Source of the DNA: Bacteroidetes bacterium RIFCSPLOWO2_12_FULL_37_12
Lineage (GTDB): Bacteria; Bacteroidota; Bacteroidia; 2-12-FULL-37-12
Length of the DNA: 64,000 bases
Assembly (NCBI GenBank): GCA_001769655.1
Contig: MEPC01000020.1
Coordinates: 138,516 to 202,515, forward strand
Direction: 5' to 3'
Both the position numbers and the translations under genes were made by a program. This document shows, piece by piece, positions 24,471-31,828 of this stretch. Each line of letters opens with the position of its first letter. The stretch's first letter is position 1. The notes beneath the pieces were generated by a model. That model was not told the DNA's origin and made no database searches. It saw nothing but the letters and a program-made list of their open reading frames with translations.

Positions 24471-25724
24471 CTAATGTGCAACCATCAGCTTCATCATTTT
24501 GTCCCGGGAAGGATTCATCTTAATAAAATATAACCCATTATTCATTTCCCGTGTGTTGAATTCAAGAGTATTTTTTCCTTGAAGCGTGGTGCCGGAAAAA
24601 ATTGTTTTGGTTTTTACTCCAATGCTGTTATAAACATCAATGCTAACCGTTAATGGTTTCACAGCATTAAAAGATAAAATTGCTTTATCATCAACAGGAT
24701 TTGAAAACAGATCCAAAGAAGATAAGGAACATTGTAGAGTTTCATTTATACTGGTAACCGCTATTGTTTTACTGACCGACTTTGAACCACATTCATTGGA
24801 GGCATACATGATAACGGTAAACGTCCCAGTACTTTTGTATTTAAAAACAGGATCCTTATCTGAAGAACTTCCCTGACCTAAGGTCCATGCATACACATCA
24901 GTTGAATAAGGATGTGTGGTAATGTTTTGAGAAGTGTTCGTAAATTTGACGGTCATGGGAGAACCATATCCAATCTGGTATGAAAAATCGGGCTCAATTT
25001 TTTTCTTAAAGAAATAAACTAACGAGTCGGTTTTGGTATTTCCGGAATTATCTTTTACAGTGAGAATGTATGAAGTGGTAACAGTAGGAGCAAAAGTTAC
25101 AGAGTCCCCACTAAAGGTAAGACCATCTTGAGTATTCCAAGTAAATGTATAGGGGGGAGTTCCTCCCATGACCGGTATCGTGGTAAATGGAACAGGTTGA
25201 GTTCCGCAAACTACTTTTGTATCGGGGAGGTTCACATTAAAGGCAACTGCATTATCAATTGCGTTCTGCATAGTTGTTGAATTCACTGTATTGTTTGCAT
25301 TATACAAAACCTTGTGGTCACTGCCGCCAAGAACAACTATTTTAGGCATACCGGCGCTTCCGTAATCATCCATACTAATGGCTTGATTAATAAATGTTTT
25401 CTGGTTTGTTACGCCGATACCGGATGCCCATCCGGTAATATCGTTACAGGAATTGTTGGCATAATCGTCAACCAGATAAAACAAGACCCTACCCGGATTG
25501 GATGTTTGATAGCTGTTAACTACGTTGAAGGCAGTTTTTGTAGGACCTGCACAAGCACCGCATGGCATTACCCAGCATAGCACTATTATTTTGCCTTCGT
25601 TCAATTCTGAAAATAAATTATGCGATCCTCCGCTACAATCACTAACCGTAAAATTAGTGGCTGTTTGAGAATGTAACAAATTGGATAGCAGAATGGTGGT
25701 TGAAACTAAAAGTAGTTTTTTCAT
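24471..25724 (-). CDS. T9SS-secreted thioredoxin-like protein with Ig/PKD domains
   Basis: A signal peptide (MKKLLLVSTTILLSNLLHSQ) is followed by a thioredoxin-like domain, FTVSDCSGGSHNLFSELNEGKIIVLCWVMPCGACAGPTK, whose CGAC sits where thioredoxins have CxxC (about residues 55-58). One or two Ig/PKD-like domains follow (GGTPPYTFTWNTQDG; VYAWTLGQGSSSDKDPVFKYKSTGTFTVIMYASNECGS). A T9SS sorting domain closes the protein (NPVDDKAIL... NNGLYFIKM). It is probably an extracellular redox-active or decayed redox protein. The next gene on the strand encodes an outer-membrane protein with a metal-binding tail, so the pair may share a metal or redox task. Confidence 0.82.
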   Translation of the reverse strand: MKKLLLVSTTILLSNLLHSQTATNFTVSDCSGGSHNLFSELNEGKIIVLCWVMPCGACAGPTKTAFNVVNSYQTSNPGRVLFYLVDDYANNSCNDITGWASGIGVTNQKTFINQAISMDDYGSAGMPKIVVLGGSDHKVLYNANNTVNSTTMQNAIDNAVAFNVNLPDTKVVCGTQPVPFTTIPVMGGTPPYTFTWNTQDGLTFSGDSVTFAPTVTTSYILTVKDNSGNTKTDSLVYFFKKKIEPDFSYQIGYGSPMTVKFTNTSQNITTHPYSTDVYAWTLGQGSSSDKDPVFKYKSTGTFTVIMYASNECGSKSVSKTIAVTSINETLQCSLSSLDLFSNPVDDKAILSFNAVKPLTVSIDVYNSIGVKTKTIFSGTTLQGKNTLEFNTREMNNGLYFIKMNPSRDKMMKLMVAH

Positions 25725-25745
25725 TTTTTTTAAATTTTAAGAATG

Positions 25746-25753
25746 CAAATATA
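25746..25753 (-). promoter_or_regulatory. Bacteroidota promoter core for the 25724-23330 operon
   Basis: On the - strand the site reads TATATTTG, a perfect TAnnTTTG element, 22 bases before the ATG at 25724. Confidence 0.55.
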
Positions 25754-25810
25754 GTATATTTGATTTATAGTACAAAATAACAATTATCATGTTTATGTTT
25801 AACAAAATAT

Positions 25811-25818
25811 TATATTTG
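25811..25818 (+). promoter_or_regulatory. Bacteroidota promoter core for mqnC
   Basis: TATATTTG fits TAnnTTTG and lies 27 bases before the mqnC ATG. It faces the divergent promoter at 25746-25753. Confidence 0.55.
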
Positions 25819-25844
25819 TGTACTGATAACCCCTCACCCAATCC

Positions 25845-26972
25845 ATGACTTCCAACGGACATAACCAATCATTCAATACTTCTTTATTACTCGAAAAATC
25901 TCTCCGGCTTGAGTTTCTTACGCAAGAGGAAGGTGTTTATTTATTCCATCAAGCACCATTGGCGGACTTGATTTTTACCGGGAATACACTCAGGAAAATT
26001 CATAAACCCGATAATGCTGTAACATGGATTATTGACCGTAATTCAAACACGACAAATGTATGTATCGCCAACTGTAAATTTTGCAATTTTTTCCGGAGAC
26101 CCGGGCATGAAGAATCGTACATAACAACCATAGACCAGTACAAACAAAAAATAGATGAAATGTACCGGCTGGGCGGTGAACAATTACTTTTGCAGGGAGG
26201 TCATCATCCGGAATTAGGATTGCGCTTTTATACCGATTTATTCCGGGAATTAAAAAGTTTGTATCCCACCTTAAAACTTCATGCCTTGGGTCCGCCTGAA
26301 GTAGCTCATATTTCTAAACTGGAAAGTATGACGCATAAAGAAGTGCTTAAAGAACTTGTAGCCGCTGGGCTGGATTCATTGCCGGGCGCAGGCGCTGAAA
26401 TTTTAAATGACCGTGTGAGACGTATGATTTCGAAAGGTAAGTGTAATGGGAGAGAATGGCTTGATGTCATGCGTGCGGCTCACCAACTAAAACTTACTAC
26501 CAGCGCCACGATGATGTTCGGGCATATTGAAACGATAGAAGAGCGTTTTGAGCATTTGGTATGGTTACGCGAAGTTCAATCCGAAAAGCCAAAAGATGCC
26601 AAAGGATTCATTGCATTCATTCCCTGGACATTTCAGGATGTTGATACTATTTTGCAAAGAATAAAAGGGATTTCAAATCAGGTGACCACCGATGAATACA
26701 TAAGAATGATTGCGTTATCGAGGATAATGTTGCCTAATATTCAGAATATTCAGGTATCGTGGTTAACGGTGGGTCCGCAAGTGGCGCAGGTTTGTTTGCA
26801 TGCCGGCGCTAACGATATGGGCTCAATTATGATAGAGGAAAATGTTATTTCTGCCGCCGGTGCAAATTATAAATTTGATGCAAAGGGCATTCAGGAATGC
26901 ATACGTCAGGCAGGATTTGAACCCCGTAAGAGAAATCAACAATATGAATGGTTGGAGTTGGTAGAAAAGTAG
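25845..26972 (+). CDS. mqnC: Cyclic dehypoxanthinyl futalosine synthase
   Basis: The radical SAM protein (375 residues) has the cluster motif C73-x3-C77-x2-C80 in NVCIANCKFCNF. Family-specific text follows: QLLLQGGHHPELGLRFYTDLF, LHALGPPEVAHI, LVAAGLDSLPGAGAEILNDRVRRMIS and TSATMMFGHIETIEERFEHL. These match MqnC, which closes the ring of dehypoxanthinyl futalosine in the futalosine route to menaquinone, rather than MqnE (aminofutalosine synthase). All motifs are intact. No other mqn gene is in the window. A promoter core is directly upstream. Confidence 0.92.
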   Translation: MTSNGHNQSFNTSLLLEKSLRLEFLTQEEGVYLFHQAPLADLIFTGNTLRKIHKPDNAVTWIIDRNSNTTNVCIANCKFCNFFRRPGHEESYITTIDQYKQKIDEMYRLGGEQLLLQGGHHPELGLRFYTDLFRELKSLYPTLKLHALGPPEVAHISKLESMTHKEVLKELVAAGLDSLPGAGAEILNDRVRRMISKGKCNGREWLDVMRAAHQLKLTTSATMMFGHIETIEERFEHLVWLREVQSEKPKDAKGFIAFIPWTFQDVDTILQRIKGISNQVTTDEYIRMIALSRIMLPNIQNIQVSWLTVGPQVAQVCLHAGANDMGSIMIEENVISAAGANYKFDAKGIQECIRQAGFEPRKRNQQYEWLELVEK

Positions 26973-26995
26973 AACGGGTTTCAAACCCCCTTGTA

Positions 26996-28435
26996 CTACA
27001 TAGTATTCATTTTAATCTTCCTCGCAATTTCTTCCATATAATTTTTGAATTTCCGGTCTGTATCCATTAAATCGTTGACCGTTTGAACGGCATGAATCAC
27101 CGTGCTGTGGTCACGGTTGCCAAAAAATGTCCCGATAGTTTTGAGAGAGGACTTGGTCATGTCTTTAGCAAAGAACATAGCAATTTGTCTTGCCTGCACT
27201 ACTTCCCGTTTCCGGGTTTTTGATTTGAGCGAATCATCAGGCATGTCAAAATAATCACACACAAGTTTCTGGATATAGTCAATGCTGATTTCACGCGTGA
27301 TGTTTTTGATAAAGTTCTTCATCATCTGCTTTGCCATGTTCAGATTTATTTCTTTCCTGTTGAGAGATGACTGAACGATGAGGCAATGCAGAGCTCCTTC
27401 CAATTCCCTTACGTTGGTATTGATATTATGAGCAATATATTCAACAATGTCTTTAGGAATTTCTATACCATCTGCATACATCTTTTTCAGGAGAATGGCT
27501 ACGCGTGTTTCAAAGTCAGGGGGTTGCAGGTCAGCCGTCAGTCCCCATTTAAAACGGGAGATGAGGCGTTCCTCGATATCTTTCATTTCCATAGGAGGGC
27601 AATCCGATGACAATACAATTTGTTTTCCTGAATGATAATGATTATTGAAAAGATGGAAAAAATTATCCTGGGTTCTTTCTTTCCCTGAAAGAAAATGAAT
27701 ATCATCTATTAACAATACATCTATTTGCTGATAAAAATTATTAAACTCCGACAGATTATTATTCTTTACTGCTTCGATGTATTGGCTTGTAAATTTTTCA
27801 ATAGAAACATACAATACAATTTTTTCAGGGAAAAGTTCTTTTACCTGATTACCGATAGCATGAATAAGATGAGTTTTTCCAAGTCCTGTCCCTCCGTAAA
27901 GCATTAAAGGATTAAATGCAGGATTTCCTGGTTTATTAGCAACCGCATATCCCGATGCACGGGCAAGAGAATTACATTCTCCCTCTATAAATGTTTCAAA
28001 TGTATAACTGGGATTCAGTTGCGGGTCAACATGATTCTTTTTTAATCCGGGAATTATAAACGGATTCCGTATGGAAGTGCTAATATTAATAGGTAGTGAA
28101 ATGGGAGTATTCCGTGCAGGTCCGTTATTTAGGGTGGGAATATTTATGGTATAAGGATGTTTATCATCATTACCAGAATCCACTACGATATTGTATTCCA
28201 GACGGGCATCTTTTCCTAATTCACGGCGAATGGTTTTTCTCAGCAACGATACGTAATGTTCTTCAAGCCATTCATAAAAAAATTGACTTGGAACCTGAAT
28301 GGTAAGTACACCGTTGTTAAGCTTAATAGGTCTGATTGGTTCGAACCAGGTCTTAAAACTTTGACTGGGAATATTTTCCTGAATTATCTTTAAACAACTA
28401 TTCCACACTGCGAAAATGTCTCTCTCTTTTTCCAT
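26996..28435 (-). CDS. dnaA: Chromosomal replication initiator DnaA
   Basis: The 479-residue protein has all four DnaA domains: the N-terminal DnaB-interacting part (VWNSCLKIIQENIPSQSFKTWFEPI), a linker, the AAA+ domain and the DNA-binding end. Walker A is GGTGLGKTHL (181-190), Walker B is VLLIDDIHFLSGKE, and sensor text REELEGAL-like is present (NVRELEGALH). The helix-turn-helix ends with FFGNRDHSTVIHAV, the DnaA-box recognition signature. It opens the replication origin and acts as transcription factor. I looked for TTATCCACA boxes around it and found no cluster, so the origin is probably elsewhere. Confidence 0.97.
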   Translation of the reverse strand: MEKERDIFAVWNSCLKIIQENIPSQSFKTWFEPIRPIKLNNGVLTIQVPSQFFYEWLEEHYVSLLRKTIRRELGKDARLEYNIVVDSGNDDKHPYTINIPTLNNGPARNTPISLPINISTSIRNPFIIPGLKKNHVDPQLNPSYTFETFIEGECNSLARASGYAVANKPGNPAFNPLMLYGGTGLGKTHLIHAIGNQVKELFPEKIVLYVSIEKFTSQYIEAVKNNNLSEFNNFYQQIDVLLIDDIHFLSGKERTQDNFFHLFNNHYHSGKQIVLSSDCPPMEMKDIEERLISRFKWGLTADLQPPDFETRVAILLKKMYADGIEIPKDIVEYIAHNINTNVRELEGALHCLIVQSSLNRKEINLNMAKQMMKNFIKNITREISIDYIQKLVCDYFDMPDDSLKSKTRKREVVQARQIAMFFAKDMTKSSLKTIGTFFGNRDHSTVIHAVQTVNDLMDTDRKFKNYMEEIARKIKMNTM

Positions 28436-28512
28436 AATAAATAAAAGGGGGCGTTATAAGTTTAAATTTGGGAATCGAACATGCAAAAACACTCATTCAA
28501 TCTATCAGAGAG

Positions 28513-28520
28513 CAAATGTA
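28513..28520 (-). promoter_or_regulatory. Bacteroidota promoter core for dnaA
   Basis: On the - strand the site reads TACATTTG (TAnnTTTG). It is 78 bases before the dnaA ATG, leaving a longer leader than for neighbouring genes. Confidence 0.4.
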
Positions 28521-28562
28521 CTATTCCCTTTTGATATAAAAAAAATAAAAAGCAAAAAAAAA

Positions 28563-29495
28563 TTAAATTTTCACGAAATTTTTTTCAAGGGGCATTAAAG
28601 AGGATTGGAATGATTTTTGTCCGGTGCGTTTTGAGAATACAATTTCTATTTTTCCTACATAAATTCCTCCAAATCCGGTTTGACTGATTAATGTTTTTTT
28701 TAAGTTAGGAGAAAGCACTTCATCGGGTTTTGTAAGGAATGTATGTGTATGCCCTCCCAGAATAATGTCAATATCACTGACCGATGTTGCTACTTTCTTG
28801 TCATCCACCATATCATTGTGATAGGAATAGCCAAGGTGTGAGAGGCAGATAATTAAATCACATTTATGTTTTTTCTTAAGCAACTCCACTTGTTCTCTGG
28901 CGGCTTTCACGGGATCATTGTAAATAATATTTCCATATAATCTCTTGAGTACCAAACCTTCCAATTTTATTCCCAGTCCAAACACTCCGATGCGGATTCC
29001 TGAAAATTCAAATATTTTATTTGGGATGACTTTCCCATTCAACGGAGAATCCTTAAAATCATAGTTGGAAATGATAAACGGAAAGTTAGCAAATTTTAGT
29101 TGGTCCGATAAGAGCTCTGCTCCGTTGTCAAATTCATGATTTCCGAGAGTGGAGGCATCGTATCCCATTTCACTCATCATTGTAAATTCAACTTCCCCTT
29201 TAAAAAAATTAAAATAAGGTGTACCCTGAAGAATGTCTCCGGAATCAAGTAGAAGTACATTCCGATATTCTTTGCGAATTTGTTTAACTAAGGTAGCTCT
29301 GCGTGCAATACCACCCATTCCCCCGTATTTTCTTCCATCGTCTGGAAATGGTTCTATTCTCGAATGTGTATCGTTGGTGTGTAATAAAATTAATTTTACA
29401 TCTTCTTCGTTGGCTAACAAGGAGAATGGAATTTCAGGAAGTGCGCTTAGTAGCGTTAATCCTGCTGTTTGTCTGATAAATTGTCGTCTTTCCAT
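28563..29495 (-). CDS. 5'-nucleotidase/UshA-type metallophosphoesterase, catalytic domain only
   Basis: The 310-residue protein starts with a twin-arginine-like leader (MERRQFIRQTAGLTLLSALP) and has the calcineurin-like metal motifs: LLHTNDTHSRIEP (D, H), LLDSGDILQGTPYF (GD), TLGNHEFDNG (GNHE), ICLSHLGYS and GGHTHT. Normal UshA-type 5'-nucleotidases are about 550 residues with a C-terminal substrate-binding domain. That domain is encoded by the separate gene at 29620-30369, directly upstream on the same strand. The two probably form one periplasmic nucleotide hydrolase. The Tat-type leader suggests folding before export. Confidence 0.9.
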   Translation of the reverse strand: MERRQFIRQTAGLTLLSALPEIPFSLLANEEDVKLILLHTNDTHSRIEPFPDDGRKYGGMGGIARRATLVKQIRKEYRNVLLLDSGDILQGTPYFNFFKGEVEFTMMSEMGYDASTLGNHEFDNGAELLSDQLKFANFPFIISNYDFKDSPLNGKVIPNKIFEFSGIRIGVFGLGIKLEGLVLKRLYGNIIYNDPVKAAREQVELLKKKHKCDLIICLSHLGYSYHNDMVDDKKVATSVSDIDIILGGHTHTFLTKPDEVLSPNLKKTLISQTGFGGIYVGKIEIVFSKRTGQKSFQSSLMPLEKNFVKI

Positions 29496-29509
29496 AAAAT
29501 ATCAAATCA

Positions 29510-29575
29510 ACTAACTATCTAATCATCTAACCTTCTAACCATTTAACCATTTATCCATCTAACCATCTAACAATA
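29510..29575. repeat. (ATCTAACC)n octamer repeat
   Basis: Eight imperfect units of the type ATCTAACC, ATTTAACC and ATTTATCC lie with a period of 8 between the two halves of the split 5'-nucleotidase. Confidence 0.85.
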
Positions 29576-29619
29576 GTTCACCCCAATTATTGAATTGAAT
29601 ATTACTTTAAATCATTCAC

Positions 29620-30369
29620 CTATTTCATCTTCACCCTTCCTTCCAAAACGGCTGAAATTTTTTTTCCTTCCGCAGTTTGTTCTCTTACAAATTCAAGCAT
29701 GGCGTCTCTCACTTTAACTCCGGCATCAATCCGGCTTTTTGCATTTTTAAGAAATAGTAAATCATCTCCACCATCAGCCAGGTAATCCGAAATGGCTAAA
29801 TTATAATTTTTAGTTATATCCAACGGATTTTCCCCTATGAAAATATCTTCTGCGCCACTATTATATATAGTGTACCGTGCATGAGAAACCGGAATGCCTC
29901 CTCTTTTAGCCATATAATCAAATAATTCATGAACCTGTGAACCGTCTAAGGTTAACACAACAATTTGATTTTCAAAAGGCATTATTTCAAATATGGCGCC
30001 CACTGTAATATTTCCTTTGGCAAGATTTACGCGGATTCCTCCAGTATTAATTAACGAAAAATCAATTTTTGTTTTTGAATACTGCCCGGCTTTCACATAA
30101 ATAATATCCGCCAGAAGATTTCCGAGCTTTGATTCAGGGAATCCTTTTTTCAATTCTTCCTCTGTAAATCCAATTACCTCATTCATTATTTCATGTACCT
30201 GTTTTTGATAGGGTTGAAGATGAGCCACCATGGCGCTGTCTTCTTTTATTTCATTGTTTATAATTTGATTGCTCCCTGACTTGGTAACTGATTTATAGAG
30301 CGATGGCTGTGCACAGGAATATACCAGCCAGATAAGAGGTAGAATATAAATTTTTCGAACGAACTTCAA
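29620..30369 (-). CDS. 5'-nucleotidase C-terminal (substrate-binding) domain lipoprotein
   Basis: The 249-residue protein has a lipoprotein signal (MKFVRKIYILPLIWLVYSCAQ, cysteine 19). The complete 5'-nucleotidase C-terminal domain follows: ESKLGNLLADII, DFSLINTGGIRVNLAKGNITVGAIFEIMPFENQIVVLTLDG, and LAISDYLADGGDDLLFL, the last with the substrate-stacking region. It has no metal site of its own. With the Tat-type catalytic protein encoded just downstream it makes up a full two-domain enzyme, split into two chains and tethered to a membrane by its lipid. Confidence 0.9.
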   Translation of the reverse strand: MKFVRKIYILPLIWLVYSCAQPSLYKSVTKSGSNQIINNEIKEDSAMVAHLQPYQKQVHEIMNEVIGFTEEELKKGFPESKLGNLLADIIYVKAGQYSKTKIDFSLINTGGIRVNLAKGNITVGAIFEIMPFENQIVVLTLDGSQVHELFDYMAKRGGIPVSHARYTIYNSGAEDIFIGENPLDITKNYNLAISDYLADGGDDLLFLKNAKSRIDAGVKVRDAMLEFVREQTAEGKKISAVLEGRVKMK

Positions 30370-30556
30370 AAATTATTTTCTTAATGTATTAAAATTAAAT
30401 TTTCTTCATAAACAGATATAAGATGCAAACATCCGTATAATTTTTATAAATACAAAAGGAAATCAAATTCTTATTTTCAGGTGCTGGAAATAGTGTCCAA
30501 AACTGATTTTATACGAACAATATTGTTAGTAGAAAATTATCAATGATTGTCCGGAA

Positions 30557-30643
30557 GTGCCGTAGGCACGAATTTATATTGTAAGGACGGACTTTAGTCC
30601 GCCCTTCAAGTATGTATGGTTATAACAAAAGTGCCGTAGGCAC
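30557..30643. repeat. Two GTGCCGTAGGCAC palindromes around a GGACGGACT hairpin
   Basis: GTGCC-GTA-GGCAC occurs at 30557-30569 and again at 30631-30643. Between them GGACGGACTTTAGTCCGCC (30585-30603) folds into another hairpin. This fits a REP-like element in the gap before the methyltransferase gene. Confidence 0.75.
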
Positions 30644-30656
30644 GATACATATCTAA

Positions 30657-31589
30657 TCATTTCCTGCACACCACTCTCAAAACGCCCCCTCTTCCCATCA
30701 TTGATTCACAAACAGATAATATAATAGCAACAGGTAATAAAAAACCAGCAAGGAGAAAGTAAAAAGTTTTTTTGTAAAAGGGCAATTTTATTTCTTTCTT
30801 CAGAATTTTATACAGATACTCCGGTTCGCGGGTAAACAAATTCATCAAACTCTGCAAAAAACCATAGGGACTTTGCTCAAAAGAAAATGTTTTTATATTA
30901 GTAATAGCAAACCCTTTACCGGTAAGCAATTTGATAAGTCCTTTTTTGGAAAAATGATAATAATGTCTTTCAAAATCAAGATGAAACCAAAACTTACCCG
31001 AAAGAACCGACTGCCAGCTATTGAAATTTGGTACTTCCAAAAAAAGATATCCTGAAGGATTCAACAACTTGTAAATTTTTTCAAGTGTTTCAGAGGGATG
31101 CTCGATATGTTCCAGCACATGCCAGATAATGATAGCATCGAATGTGTTTGTCCCGAAATTACATTCTACAAAAGGTTTTGTATAGATAGTAATCCCTTCG
31201 GTTTGCAATGCACGGGTTGCCGCTAATTCTGAACGTTCAACCCCAAAAGCCGGATGCTTGAGTTTATTAAGATACTTCAGTAGTAATCCTCTTCCACAGC
31301 CAATATCCAGAACTTTTCCTTCAGGTGAAATCAATGAATGAATCCACCAGGTCCGTCGCAGGGTGGCTCCCTCAACCATCTTTTCCAGCGGAGAAATAAA
31401 TTTCACATTATTCTCTCCATAGTAAGCGCTGGAATATTGTTCTTCCAATTTCTCCGGATGGGGAACCGGAAATGTTTCGCCTGTTCCACAAGAACTGCAT
31501 ATACGCAAGGTTTCACTTTCCTTTAGCAAGGGTTTTTCGGTAAACGAAGTAAAACCACAACAAATACATGCGAAAGATGCAGGGGGCAT
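30657..31589 (-). CDS. Class I SAM-dependent methyltransferase with N-terminal zinc ribbon
   Basis: The first 45 residues carry a CxxC pair (CICCGF) and a second CSSCG, forming a zinc ribbon. The methyltransferase domain has the SAM loop VLDIGCGRGLLLKYL (about 93-107), the acidic residue near FGVERSELAA, and the motif FDAIIIWHVLEHIEHPSETLEKIYKLLNPSGYLFLEVPN. The C-terminal ~50 residues hold a hydrophobic segment (FYFLLAGFLLPVAIILSVCESMMG), so the enzyme may sit on the membrane. Such proteins often modify sugars or lipids in surface-glycan pathways. The substrate is not known. Confidence 0.88.
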   Translation of the reverse strand: MPPASFACICCGFTSFTEKPLLKESETLRICSSCGTGETFPVPHPEKLEEQYSSAYYGENNVKFISPLEKMVEGATLRRTWWIHSLISPEGKVLDIGCGRGLLLKYLNKLKHPAFGVERSELAATRALQTEGITIYTKPFVECNFGTNTFDAIIIWHVLEHIEHPSETLEKIYKLLNPSGYLFLEVPNFNSWQSVLSGKFWFHLDFERHYYHFSKKGLIKLLTGKGFAITNIKTFSFEQSPYGFLQSLMNLFTREPEYLYKILKKEIKLPFYKKTFYFLLAGFLLPVAIILSVCESMMGRGGVLRVVCRK

Positions 31590-31670
31590 GATTAATAAAG
31601 AATATTTTACTGAAATTTGCGGGTTACTAAAGGGAATCTAAAATTGCTTGTAACTATTCAGCAAAAAAAG

Positions 31671-31773
31671 TTATCACGCAAAGTCGCAGAGAACGCAAAG
31701 AAAAAAATCATAAATGATTTTTTTACTCTGCGAACTTAATACTTTGCGGTCATTGCGCCTTTGCGTGACATAA
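31671..31773. repeat. Nested palindromic element (CACGCAAAG type)
   Basis: The outer arms TTATCACGCAAAG..CGCA (from 31671) and TGCGCCTTTGCGTGACATAA (to 31773) pair. Inside, TCGCAGAG (31684-31691) pairs with CTCTGCGA (31726-31733), and an 11-bp perfect hairpin lies at the centre (31701-31724). The element is about 100 bases, without an ORF, between divergent genes. I recall similar elements from other Bacteroidota. Confidence 0.8.
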
Positions 31774-31828
31774 AAACCGCCTGAGTAGTAACAATTGCCT
31801 TTAAGTCCCAAAACATTTGCAAGAAAAC

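Noticed and set aside
26973-26995. GGGTTTCAAACCC as a terminator between mqnC and dnaA
   Set aside because: The stem is only about 4 bp with a 5-base loop and no T run follows.
28436-28570. Replication origin next to dnaA
   Set aside because: The gap is AT-rich but no cluster of TTATCCACA-type boxes was found on either strand.
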